A stretch of 36,131 bases of DNA from an uncultured Prevotella sp. (GTDB lineage Bacteria > Bacteroidota > Bacteroidia > Bacteroidales > Bacteroidaceae). Positions within the stretch are counted from its first letter, which is position 1. Every line of letters starts with the position of its first letter. The stretch is from the NCBI GenBank assembly GCA_945830055.1, contig CALZXH010000017.1, positions 1 through 36,131 on the forward strand, in the 5' to 3' direction. Below are positions 17,278 through 24,441 of this stretch, in pieces. The notes below the pieces were generated by a model. The model made no database searches and had not been told where the DNA came from. It saw only the letters and a program-made list of their open reading frames with translations. The translations under genes and the position numbers were made by a program.

Positions 17278-18126
17278 ATGACTTATCAAGAACTTTACAA
17301 GCCCCTGATTCTTCTTTATGGTGAAGGAGAGGCAAAGGCTTTGGTGCGCTATCTGCTTGAAGAGGAGTTTGGACTCACGCTTGCAGATATATGCAGTGGG
17401 GCCCTGGATGCCTTGACCGACACCCAGAAAGAGTGGTTGCAAGGTGCGCTGAATCGCATGACGCAGGGCGAACCTGTGCAGTATGTCTTGGGCAAGGCAT
17501 GGTTCTGCGACCGTTTGTTCCAAGTGCAGCAGGGCGTGCTTATCCCCCGACCTGAGACAGAAGAACTGTGCCGTTGGATCATCGAAAGTGAAGCGGCTCA
17601 TGAATGCTCCTCCCTTCAGGTGCTTGATCTGTGCACAGGCAGCGGGTGTATAGCCATTACCCTTGCCCTCTCGATTCGAAATGCCCAGGTGAGTGCCTGC
17701 GATATCTCTCCTGTGGCGCTCAAGGTGGCAGCTGCTAATGCACAACGTTTGCATGCCGATGTGGCGGTAGAGTCTCGGGATGTGCTGCAACAGGTGGCAG
17801 AGGTACAGCCGCGCTGGCATCTTATGGTAAGCAATCCGCCCTATGTGTGTGATTCTGAGCGTGCCGGTATGCATCGTAATGTGTTGGACTATGAACCTGC
17901 AGAAGCACTCTTCGTACCCGATGACAATCCGTTGCTCTTCTATCGTTCCATCTGTCTTAATGCCCTGCATGAGCTGCTGCCAGGCGGATGGCTCTATCTT
18001 GAAATCAATCCCCTTTTTGCCGGTCAGATGCAGCAGATGCTTTTCAGCTTGCATTTTGATGAGGTAGAGGTAAGGGAAGATTCTTATGGCAGGCAGCGTT
18101 TCGTGAGAGCGAGGAAGGGCTTATGA
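17278..18126 (+). CDS. prmC: Release factor glutamine methyltransferase PrmC
   Basis: PrmC methylates the GGQ glutamine of peptide chain release factors RF1 and RF2. The 282-residue protein has the helical N-terminal domain with EPVQYVLG, the PRPETE motif (91-95), the S-adenosylmethionine motif LDLCTGSGCIAI (116-127), and the catalytic NPPY (186-189). It sits between the hairpin at 17207-17248 and the pyrE promoter region. No TAnnTTTG box is visible in the gap before it, so it may rely on read-through from the nusB operon. Confidence 0.96.
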   Translation: MTYQELYKPLILLYGEGEAKALVRYLLEEEFGLTLADICSGALDALTDTQKEWLQGALNRMTQGEPVQYVLGKAWFCDRLFQVQQGVLIPRPETEELCRWIIESEAAHECSSLQVLDLCTGSGCIAITLALSIRNAQVSACDISPVALKVAAANAQRLHADVAVESRDVLQQVAEVQPRWHLMVSNPPYVCDSERAGMHRNVLDYEPAEALFVPDDNPLLFYRSICLNALHELLPGGWLYLEINPLFAGQMQQMLFSLHFDEVEVREDSYGRQRFVRARKGL

Positions 18127-18189
18127 CCGACCGATGAAATTTTTTTTCACTTTTCACATAGATTAAAGGTCTGTTTGCCCTCTTTTTCC

Positions 18190-18197
18190 TACCTTTG
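18190..18197 (+). promoter_or_regulatory. Candidate -7 box for pyrE
   Basis: TACCTTTG, 30 nt before the pyrE ATG, matches the -7 consensus exactly. A TTTG at 18174 is too close (12 bp), and no box is seen at 19-21 bp. Confidence 0.45.
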
Positions 18198-18227
18198 TAG
18201 GACAATACTAATCATAAATTACCCAAA

Positions 18228-18860
18228 ATGGAAACAATCAAAAAACTATTTGCAGCCAAACTGCTGGAGGTAAAGGCTATCAAGTTGCAGCCCAATAACC
18301 CTTTCACATGGGCATCGGGATGGAAATCACCCTTCTATTGTGACAACAGAAAGACACTTTCATACCCCCGTCTGCGCAATTTTGTGAAACTGGAGATCTG
18401 TCACGTCATTCAGTCACAGTTTCCTGAGGCAGCCGCTGTAGCTGGTGTTGCCACGGGAGCAATCCCCCAGGGAGCGCTGGTGGCAGACGAACTGAACCTG
18501 CCCTTTGTGTATGTGCGCAGCAAACCAAAAGACCATGGATTGGAAAACCTGATTGAGGGCGAACTGGAACCGGGGGCAAAGGTGGTGGTAGTGGAAGACC
18601 TTATCTCTACCGGAGGCAGCAGTCTTAAGGCTGTGGAGGCTATTCGCAAAAACGGTTGTGAGGTAATAGGTATGGTAGCAGCCTATACTTACGGTTTCCC
18701 CGTGGCTCAGAAGGCATTTGAGGAGGCTGGCGTAAAACTGGTTACCCTGACAGATTATGAGCATGTGGTGGAGCAGGCTGAGGCAACGGGTTACATTACT
18801 AATGCTGATGTAGAGGTGCTCAACGAGTGGAGAAAAGATCCTGCTAATTGGAGAAAATAA
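18228..18860 (+). CDS. pyrE: Orotate phosphoribosyltransferase PyrE
   Basis: PyrE joins orotate to PRPP to make orotidine 5'-phosphate in pyrimidine synthesis. The 210-residue sequence has the PRPP-binding signature VVVVEDLISTGGSS (119-132). It also has the flexible-loop lysines (RSKPKDHG, 98-104) and the GVATGAIPQGALVADEL segment (73-89). It is followed 3 nt later by the SRPBCC gene and then by argH, all in one operon. Confidence 0.97.
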   Translation: METIKKLFAAKLLEVKAIKLQPNNPFTWASGWKSPFYCDNRKTLSYPRLRNFVKLEICHVIQSQFPEAAAVAGVATGAIPQGALVADELNLPFVYVRSKPKDHGLENLIEGELEPGAKVVVVEDLISTGGSSLKAVEAIRKNGCEVIGMVAAYTYGFPVAQKAFEEAGVKLVTLTDYEHVVEQAEATGYITNADVEVLNEWRKDPANWRK

Positions 18861-18863
18861 GTT

Positions 18864-19277
18864 ATGAGCAAGTTTGAAAGTAGTGTCAAGCAGATACCTT
18901 ATTCGCAGGCTGTCGTATATCGGAACATCAGCGATATGTCCAATCTGGAGAAGGTGCGCGACAGGGTGCCTTCCGATAAGGTGAAGGACTTCTCGTTTGA
19001 TGCCGATTCCGTGGCAATCAGCGTGCCGCCCGTGGGCGAGATACGTCTGAGGATAGTCAACAGGGAGGAACCCAAGTGCGTGAAGTTCGAGACCGTGCAG
19101 TCGCCCATGCCTTTCTTCCTGTGGATACAGGTATTGCCTGTTACTGAAACCACAAGCAAGATGAAGGTCACCGTAGAGGCAGATGTGCCGTTGATGCTTA
19201 GGGCGATGGTCAGCGGTCCGCTGCAAGACGGTGTGGAGAAGATTGCCGATGCACTGGCAAGTATCAGGTACGAATAG
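18864..19277 (+). CDS. SRPBCC-family (START-like) protein of unknown ligand
   Basis: A 137-residue protein with the alternating beta-strand pattern and C-terminal helix of the SRPBCC or polyketide-cyclase-like fold (FESSVKQIPYSQAVVYRNIS, then a final helix GPLQDGVEKIADALAS). Such proteins hold hydrophobic ligands or act as small-molecule carriers. No catalytic residues can be named. It is 3 nt after pyrE and 11 nt before argH. I recall this position in other Bacteroidales, which would argue for a housekeeping role, but the link to pyrimidine or arginine synthesis is unproven. Confidence 0.8.
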   Translation: MSKFESSVKQIPYSQAVVYRNISDMSNLEKVRDRVPSDKVKDFSFDADSVAISVPPVGEIRLRIVNREEPKCVKFETVQSPMPFFLWIQVLPVTETTSKMKVTVEADVPLMLRAMVSGPLQDGVEKIADALASIRYE

Positions 19278-19288
19278 AGTAAATAAGG

Positions 19289-20623
19289 ATGAAACTTTGG
19301 GAGAAGAATTTTGAAGTGAACAAGGAGATAGAGCGTTTCACCGTGGGACGTGACCGCGAGATGGATCTCTATCTTGCCAAATACGATGTATTGGGGTCCA
19401 TGGCGCATATTACCATGCTCCAGAGCATAGGGCTGCTTGAGGCCGACGAACTGGAACCGCTGTTGGCGGAGCTCCGTGATATCTATGCCCGGTGCGAGCG
19501 TGGAGAGTTTGAGATAGAGCCGGATGTGGAGGATGTACATTCGCAGGTGGAGATGCTGCTCACCAGGAAGTTGGGCGACATGGGAAAGAAAATCCACAGC
19601 GGTCGTTCGCGTAACGACCAGGTGCTGGTAGATTTGAAGCTCTTTACCCGCCACGAACTGAAGGAGATAGCCGATGAGGTGAAGACACTCTTTGATGAGT
19701 TGATAAGCAAGAGCAACCTGTATAAAGAGGTGCTGATGCCCGGTTATACCCATCTGCAGGTAGCTATGCCCAGCTCGTTCGGTCTGTGGTTCGGAGCCTA
19801 TGCCGAGAGTTTGGCTGATGACATGCTGATGTTGCAGGCGGCTTACCGCATCACCAACCGCAATCCATTGGGCTCTGCAGCCGGCTATGGCAGTTCGTTT
19901 CCCCTTAATCGCACCAAGACCACCCGTTTGCTGGGCTTCGACAGTATGAACTATAATGTGGTGTATGCGCAGATGGGACGTGGCAAGATGGAGCGCAATG
20001 TAGCTTTCTCCCTGGCTTCCGTGGCAGGAACATTGGCTAAGATGGCCTTTGATGCCTGTATGTTCAACAGTCAGAACTTCTCGTTTGTCAAGCTTCCTAA
20101 GGAGTGCACTACCGGAAGCAGCATCATGCCCCACAAGAAGAATCCCGATGTGTTTGAACTCATCCGCGCCAAATGCAACAAGATACAGAGTCTGCCACAA
20201 CAGATAATGCTTATCATGAATAATCTGCCTGTGGGTTACTTCCGCGATTTGCAGATTATCAAGGAATCATTCCTCCCCGCCTTTGACGAACTGAAGGACT
20301 GTCTGAGGATGGCGGCATACATCATCAACAAGATGGAGGTGAACGAGCATATCCTCGACAATCCCATGTATGATCCTATGTTCTCTGTGGAAGAGGTAAA
20401 CAGGCTGGCTGCCGATGGAATGCCCTTCAGGGACGCCTACAAGAAGGTGGGGCTGGATATAGAGGCAGGCACCTTTGTGCCCGACAAAGAGATTCACCAC
20501 ACCCATGAAGGCAGTATAGGCAATCTGCAGAATGATGCTATCAGCAAGCTGATGGAAGACACATACAGCAGTTTCCATTTCGAACGGATGGAGCAGGCTG
20601 AACGCGAATTGCTGAGAAGATAG
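19289..20623 (+). CDS. argH: Argininosuccinate lyase
   Basis: ArgH splits argininosuccinate into arginine and fumarate. The 444-residue protein has the fumarase/aspartase superfamily signature GSSIMPHKKNPD (276-287), including the mobile-loop serines. It also has the histidine of GYTHLQ (H155) and the SGRSRNDQ motif (104-111), so catalysis should be intact. It is slightly shorter than many family members. It closes the pyrE-SRPBCC-argH set. Confidence 0.97.
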   Translation: MKLWEKNFEVNKEIERFTVGRDREMDLYLAKYDVLGSMAHITMLQSIGLLEADELEPLLAELRDIYARCERGEFEIEPDVEDVHSQVEMLLTRKLGDMGKKIHSGRSRNDQVLVDLKLFTRHELKEIADEVKTLFDELISKSNLYKEVLMPGYTHLQVAMPSSFGLWFGAYAESLADDMLMLQAAYRITNRNPLGSAAGYGSSFPLNRTKTTRLLGFDSMNYNVVYAQMGRGKMERNVAFSLASVAGTLAKMAFDACMFNSQNFSFVKLPKECTTGSSIMPHKKNPDVFELIRAKCNKIQSLPQQIMLIMNNLPVGYFRDLQIIKESFLPAFDELKDCLRMAAYIINKMEVNEHILDNPMYDPMFSVEEVNRLAADGMPFRDAYKKVGLDIEAGTFVPDKEIHHTHEGSIGNLQNDAISKLMEDTYSSFHFERMEQAERELLRR

Positions 20624-20660
20624 TTTCCTTTGGTTGAATCCCTTTTCCCTTCCTGTTGGC

Positions 20661-21221
20661 ATGAACCGTTGCTTCCGTCTGCTGCTTGTCTCCGCCCTGC
20701 TGTTGCTGACATCCTGCGAGAAGTCAGAGGAGCGTTTTTCCACAACCTATCCCTGTTATCTGGTCTTCGACACCTCGCTCTACCGTGCCGACTGCAAGCT
20801 GACGCAATGCCTCAGCAATCCCGGCATGTTTGTCATGGTGAAGAAAACGGTCAACGTAGATAATGGAGTATATACGCTGGAGCTCACATGTAATGATGGG
20901 GAGCCGGCGCAAAAGGTGTATGCCACTACCGAGAAGCAGAAGGCTGGCATTGGCTCTTTGGGTGCTGCCGACTGCATTATCGTGGGTTGTACCAACTTCA
21001 ACGGACTGGCGGCATTCGACGGGCAGTGCCCGAAATGTATGGAGGAGAAGTCGGGTACTTCCTATCCTTTGGAGTTTCAGGATAAGGGGCAGACGGTGAA
21101 GTGCAACTCCTGTGGTTCCATCTACAGCCTGCAATATGACGGCAGTGGCGACAACGGCCGTTCTCTTTACAGGTATAAGGTACGGTTGAATGGTACGGTG
21201 CTGAGCATCTCTAACCAATAG
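20661..21221 (+). CDS. Putative lipoprotein with a four-cysteine, Rieske-like motif
   Basis: A 186-residue lipoprotein (start chosen at the ATG 20661, giving MNRCFRLLLVSALLLLTSC with lipobox C19; an upstream TTG at 20634 would add residues before the signal peptide). The C-terminal part has two CxxC pairs, C123-P-K-C126 and C148-N-S-C151. They are followed by GSIYSL and a QYDGSG turn, an order like that of Rieske proteins (CxH...CxxH then a strand and DG). Here cysteines stand where histidines would be, as in a zinc-ribbon or rubredoxin-like metal site. Function unknown. It lies 37 nt after argH on the same strand. Confidence 0.8.
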   Translation: MNRCFRLLLVSALLLLTSCEKSEERFSTTYPCYLVFDTSLYRADCKLTQCLSNPGMFVMVKKTVNVDNGVYTLELTCNDGEPAQKVYATTEKQKAGIGSLGAADCIIVGCTNFNGLAAFDGQCPKCMEEKSGTSYPLEFQDKGQTVKCNSCGSIYSLQYDGSGDNGRSLYRYKVRLNGTVLSISNQ

Positions 21222-21251
21222 TTTTCGGGAACCTAAAAATTCCTGAAAAAC

Positions 21252-21283
21252 TTTGGGATAAACAAATAAAAAGTGTAACTTTG
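21252..21283 (+). promoter_or_regulatory. Promoter of the tRNA-Gly/tRNA-Leu operon
   Basis: TTTG (21252-21255), a 20-bp spacer and TAACTTTG (21276-21283) match the Bacteroidota -33/-7 promoter. Transcription would begin a few bases later, about 27 nt before the mature tRNA-Gly. Confidence 0.75.
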
Positions 21284-21315
21284 CAGCCGCATGTCGCCAA
21301 AACTGCCGTAGATAA

Positions 21316-21388
21316 GCGGAAATAGCTCAGTTGGTAGAGCACAACCTTGCCAAGGTTGGGGTCGCGGGTTCGAGTCCCGTTTTCCGCT
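21316..21388 (+). tRNA. tRNA-Gly (anticodon GCC)
   Basis: A 73-nt cloverleaf: the acceptor stem GCGGAAA pairs with TTTCCGC, the D-arm is AGCTCAGTTGGTAGAGC, the anticodon loop is CTTGCCAAG with GCC, and the T-arm GGG-TTCGAGT-CCC is intact. No CCA is encoded after the discriminator base. Confidence 0.96.
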
Positions 21389-21394
21389 CACGGA

Positions 21395-21483
21395 GCCGCA
21401 ATGGTGGAATTGGTAGACACGAGGGACTTAAAATCCCTTGGCCAGTAATGGCTGTGCGGGTTCGAGTCCCGCTCGCGGCACCA
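21395..21483 (+). tRNA. tRNA-Leu (anticodon TAA)
   Basis: An 89-nt class II tRNA with encoded CCA (21481-21483). The anticodon loop ACTTAAAAT carries TAA (reads UUA/UUG), and the long variable arm GGCCAGTAATGGCT is present. In the acceptor stem, GCCGCAA faces TCGCGGC, so one position is an A-C mismatch (A 21400 against C 21474). It is 6 nt after tRNA-Gly and shares its promoter. Confidence 0.95.
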
Positions 21484-21486
21484 ATA

Positions 21487-21530
21487 GGAGAGCCTTTGAA
21501 GTCTGGTCTTCAAAGGCTCTTCCTGCGTTT
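21487..21530 (+). terminator. Intrinsic terminator of the tRNA operon
   Basis: AGAGCCTTTGAAG (21489-21501) pairs perfectly with CTTCAAAGGCTCT (21508-21520), extendable by two pairs, followed by TCCTGCGTTTT. It also lies against the stop codon of the convergent endonuclease gene (21530). Confidence 0.8.
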
Positions 21531-22354
21531 TATAGTCCCCATTGCAGAAGGTCACTGTTTCCCTCTACCTGTTCTTCTATACTGTCATCGAGAAACGGGA
21601 AGAAGTCAAATCCTGTGATGCGCTCTACCTCGTTTACTGTGTTCACATAGTCACCCTTGGGGCGGTTTCCGTCGGCATTCTTGTAGATAAAGCCGATAGC
21701 CTGCGGCTTGGGATGCAGGCGCAGTACTACCTTGAAAAAGGCTTCGGGCACCACCACCTTGTTCTTGCCGATAGTCTTGTGCTTCTGGCGGTAGAGGATA
21801 GGACCGCTCACGATATACAGGATGCCGTATTCCTCAGCCCATTTGCGGCATTGCTGCTCCATCTCGTTCCAGTCGCCGGCGTTGAGGTTGTGTGTCTGCG
21901 GACATATATTGGTCATCAGGAATGATTCCCGCTGTGCCTGTTCGCTCCATTTGTTGTCGCCCGACGGGCACAGATGCCCCCGATCGTAGCCTGAGCGTAA
22001 ATAGTCTTCATGAGTGGCACGAGGTGCCTCTACATCGGTGTCTTCCTGGAATTTGATGCTATTTCGCTTGTAGGAACCCGTAGTGTGGGCAGCGGTAAGC
22101 ACCCATGCCACCCAGTGGGGAAGTCGGGCTTCAGCGTTATAGCAGCATACGTAGCCCGTGCGTTGCAATAGTGGAGCTCCCTCCACAGCCATAGCAAGCT
22201 CTTTTGCTTCTTGCAGGTCCGCAGATGTTTGCTGTAGCTCCTGCTGCTGAGGGGGCTCGTGAAGCAGGGAAGAAACACCCGGCACAAATCTTGAGCACAG
22301 GAAGATAACAATTACGATGCCAGCCAACAGGGCTTGTTGCTTTTTTCTTTTCAT
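21530..22354 (-). CDS. DNA/RNA non-specific endonuclease, membrane-anchored or secreted
   Basis: A 274-residue NUC1-family (betabetaalpha-metal) nuclease. The catalytic D124-R-G-H127 in SGYDRGHLCPSGD is intact, followed by FLMTNICPQTHNLNAGDWNEME, which carries the metal-binding asparagine and the conserved N/E residues. A hydrophobic N-terminal segment (8-22) after a basic start suggests export, either as an uncleaved anchor or as a signal peptide. Such enzymes degrade DNA or RNA outside the cytoplasm, for nutrient supply or defence; which applies here is unknown. The gene is single and converges on the tRNA operon. Confidence 0.93.
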   Translation of the reverse strand: MKRKKQQALLAGIVIVIFLCSRFVPGVSSLLHEPPQQQELQQTSADLQEAKELAMAVEGAPLLQRTGYVCCYNAEARLPHWVAWVLTAAHTTGSYKRNSIKFQEDTDVEAPRATHEDYLRSGYDRGHLCPSGDNKWSEQAQRESFLMTNICPQTHNLNAGDWNEMEQQCRKWAEEYGILYIVSGPILYRQKHKTIGKNKVVVPEAFFKVVLRLHPKPQAIGFIYKNADGNRPKGDYVNTVNEVERITGFDFFPFLDDSIEEQVEGNSDLLQWGL

Positions 22355-22444
22355 CTGTTATATATGATATAATGTATATCGGAAAACTAATACTCTGTAA
22401 ATGCAGGTCAAGTCAAAATCGGAGAAAAGCAACAGTCCTCCCTC

Positions 22445-23323
22445 CTATGCGGGACACTCCAACTGGGTCTTTACACTTTGCTGGTATGTCTTGGATACCG
22501 GAACGATGCCCGCCTGATGTTTCATCACCAGCATGAATCCGCTGCTGCGGCCTTCCAGATGGTGAACCTGCTGCATGTTGGCGATAAAGGCACGGTGGCA
22601 ACGCACGATGTTGGAGCACGAGCATACGGCATCTGCCACATCCTTGATGGTAGAGCGCAGCATGGTGGTCTTTATTTCGTTGCCTTTCAGGTAATGCACG
22701 TTGACATAGTTGGCTTCCGACTCGGCAAAAAGAAAATCGCGTGGCTCCACAGTCACCTTCTCTTTGGTGCTCCCCTCTATACACAGCGGTTTGCCACTGC
22801 TTCCAGAGGTGGTGTCGTTGCCCTCATGGCTGTTGTGATGCAGTTGCTCTTGTCTGAAGCGTTCAGCCAGGATGCCGTTGATGCGTTGTGCCTCTTCCAG
22901 CTGCATGGCGAAGATACGTTTCTTATATACGTTGCGCCAATACAGGTGGATGATGACCGTGGTGTAGGCGTTGACCAGCAGTACACTGCCCAAAGTGTTC
23001 CATCCGAAGTGGTTGTTGATATGCTCGTTGTTCACCAGATAATGCAGGTATGTGCACATCAGAACGGTGAGTATGGGTACGTTGATGGCTTCGAACACGA
23101 GATTGCGACGCATGATGTAGCGTGAACCGCGGGTAATGTCGTTGGGCAGTCCGAACAGTTTTCCTACTACAAACTCGCTTGTCAGGCAGGAGCCGGCAAT
23201 CAACATGCCGATGCCGAAGAGCATAAGCCACCTCCACCATCCGAAATGGATGATGCCAAAAGGCTGGAAAACGGCGATAAACAAGGTGCCGATACAGGCA
23301 CTGATCAGTCGCTCCTTAATCAT
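22445..23323 (-). CDS. Membrane-bound LytTR-type transcription regulator
   Basis: A 292-residue protein with an integral membrane part and a DNA-binding LytTR domain. Four hydrophobic segments (about 7-25, 32-50, 75-96 and 108-127) are followed by a helical linker (RIFAMQLEEAQRINGILAERF). The LytTR domain spans about 185-290 (FLFAESEANYVNVHY, then VRCHRAFIANMQQVHHLEG). No receiver or kinase domain is present, so it may sense a membrane signal directly. Its ATG overlaps the end of bcp by 8 nt (AATGATTAA), so the two are translationally coupled. Targets are unknown. Confidence 0.9.
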   Translation of the reverse strand: MIKERLISACIGTLFIAVFQPFGIIHFGWWRWLMLFGIGMLIAGSCLTSEFVVGKLFGLPNDITRGSRYIMRRNLVFEAINVPILTVLMCTYLHYLVNNEHINNHFGWNTLGSVLLVNAYTTVIIHLYWRNVYKKRIFAMQLEEAQRINGILAERFRQEQLHHNSHEGNDTTSGSSGKPLCIEGSTKEKVTVEPRDFLFAESEANYVNVHYLKGNEIKTTMLRSTIKDVADAVCSCSNIVRCHRAFIANMQQVHHLEGRSSGFMLVMKHQAGIVPVSKTYQQSVKTQLECPA

Positions 23324-23783
23324 TGCTTGCTATATAGTCCAGAATCTGCTGAGCGTGAATCTTGGTCTTTATCTCCTTGGGTGTGAAAATCTTTTCAATC
23401 ACTCCCTCCTTATTCACTATATAGGTGGTGCGCAGGGTGCCGATGGTGCGTCTTCCGCAAGCCACCTTCTCTCCCCAGCAGCCCAGCGTCTGGAGCAGGG
23501 TGGTATCGGTGTCGGCGATAAGGGGGAAATCGAGCTGGTAGGCATCGGCAAACTTCTTCTGCAACGCCTCCTTGTCCTTGCTCACTCCGATGATGGCGTA
23601 GCCAGCCGCCTCCAGTTGTTGCTTGTGTTCTTGCAGCGAGCATGCCTCGGCGGTGCATCCCGGGGTGTTGGCTTTGGGGTAACTGTAGAGCACTATTTTC
23701 TTGCCCTTGTAGTCGCTGCTCTTTATCTCCTTTCCGTTTTGGTCTTTACCCAGCATCTCGGGTATCTTGTCTCCTACTGTCAT
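23316..23783 (-). CDS. bcp: Thioredoxin-dependent thiol peroxidase Bcp (atypical 2-Cys peroxiredoxin)
   Basis: A peroxiredoxin of the BCP/PrxQ type that reduces hydrogen and organic peroxides with electrons from thioredoxin. From the ATG at 23783 it has 155 residues. It has the motif YPKANTPGCTAEACSLQEH with the peroxidatic C43 and resolving C48, five residues apart as in two-cysteine PrxQ. A longer frame begins at a TTG (23843), but that TTG lies in the candidate -7 box (23841-23848), and the family usually begins near MTVGDKIPE, so the ATG is preferred. It overlaps the LytTR gene. Confidence 0.95.
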   Translation of the reverse strand: MTVGDKIPEMLGKDQNGKEIKSSDYKGKKIVLYSYPKANTPGCTAEACSLQEHKQQLEAAGYAIIGVSKDKEALQKKFADAYQLDFPLIADTDTTLLQTLGCWGEKVACGRRTIGTLRTTYIVNKEGVIEKIFTPKEIKTKIHAQQILDYIASND

Positions 23784-23840
23784 GTTTTTAGTCTTTGGTT
23801 GTTTTTTTGTTAAGGATGAGCCTCGTGCTTCAATCATACG

Positions 23841-23848
23841 CAAAATTA
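23841..23848 (-). promoter_or_regulatory. Candidate -7 box for bcp-lytTR
   Basis: The minus strand reads TAATTTTG (TAnnTTTG), followed by CG. It overlaps the alternative TTG start of bcp and so argues for the downstream ATG. No clear -33 TTG is seen. Confidence 0.35.
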
Positions 23849-24049
23849 CAGATTTTTGTTGGAATAATCTATGAAAATGGAAGATTTCTCATCACTACTC
23901 GTCGTTTCTCCTTGTTTGTGGCAGAATCAAATCTTACCGATAATGTTACAATAGTTACATAACGTATTTTTATTATTCTTAAGGCTCGACTATCTATTGT
24001 AATCAGATGATTCTGTCCTTTCTTGTTCCATTATCTTCCCGTTCGCTTC

Positions 24050-24140
24050 ATCGACCGCACGTTGTCAGCCAATCGACCGACCTCGGTCAATCAATCGACC
24101 GACCTCCGTCAATCACTTGACCGAACAACGTGCGGTCGAT
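24050..24140. repeat. Inverted repeat enclosing 22-bp tandem repeats (ATCGACCG element)
   Basis: ATCGACCGCACGTTGT (24050-24065) is a perfect 16-bp inverted repeat of 24125-24140. Between the arms are two 22-bp direct repeats with one mismatch (24070-24091 and 24092-24113; each begins CAATCGACCGACCTC) and a partial third (24114-24124). The first inner repeat is itself a small palindrome (GACCGA/TCGGTC). The element could form a cruciform or a long RNA hairpin. Its origin is unknown. Confidence 0.85.
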
Positions 24141-24310
24141 ATTAGAACAGATACAATGATGCAATAAGAAAGCCCTTTTACCGAATATTATGTTGGTTTA
24201 GTGAGGCGATCAGTCAATAATCGATCCTTATAGATGCAAGAACCCTGGAGCACTTGCGCCGTAACCTCCCTACCATGGTTGTTACTATTATTCGGGTGCA
24301 AAGTTGCGTA

Positions 24311-24341
24311 TTTAACGTGAATTCGTCGAACTCACGTTAAA
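24311..24341. promoter_or_regulatory. 31-bp palindrome upstream of the 24442 lipoprotein gene
   Basis: TTTAACGTGA and TCACGTTAAA are perfect arms, and the centre ATTCGTCGAAC adds TTCG/CGAA pairing with one A-C mismatch. It ends 37 bp before the -33 box of the next gene, so it could be an operator, an insertion-element end or a hairpin. No T-run follows. Confidence 0.5.
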
Positions 24342-24377
24342 AATGTATGGAAATGCTTGATTTTTCCGGTTAATTGC

Positions 24378-24407
24378 TTGATATGTCGTTTTTTATGTCT
24401 ATCTTTG
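24378..24407 (+). promoter_or_regulatory. Promoter of the 24442 lipoprotein gene
   Basis: TTG (24378-24380), 19 bp, then TATCTTTG (24400-24407) matches the Bacteroidota promoter. Transcription would begin about 28 nt before the ATG. Confidence 0.65.
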
Positions 24408-24441
24408 CAGAAATTAATCTTAACCTATAATCAACCAGAAT

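Larger units (their letters stand above)
23844..24441. other. 600-base gene-poor region with repeats and palindromes
   Basis: No open frame of useful size is visible. The region holds the candidate bcp promoter box at its left edge, a repeat and inverted-repeat element at 24050-24140, a 31-bp near-perfect palindrome at 24311-24341, and the promoter of the next gene at 24378-24407. A CAACTTTGCACCC-like promoter-type sequence on the minus strand near 24306 is followed by a 20-codon frame, which I do not call. Confidence 0.6.

Noticed and set aside
23784..23843. 20-residue N-terminal extension of Bcp from a TTG start
   Set aside because: The TTG lies in the likely -7 promoter box, and the family normally starts at the downstream ATG.
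24050..24140. CRISPR array
   Set aside because: The repeats are directly adjacent with no unique spacers, only 2.5 copies exist, and no cas genes are near.
24220..24282. 20-codon minus-strand frame after a promoter-like CAACTTTGCACCC
   Set aside because: Too short, no recognisable similarity, the -7 box has a mismatch at its first base and there is no -33 box. It could be a relic, but nothing supports a gene.
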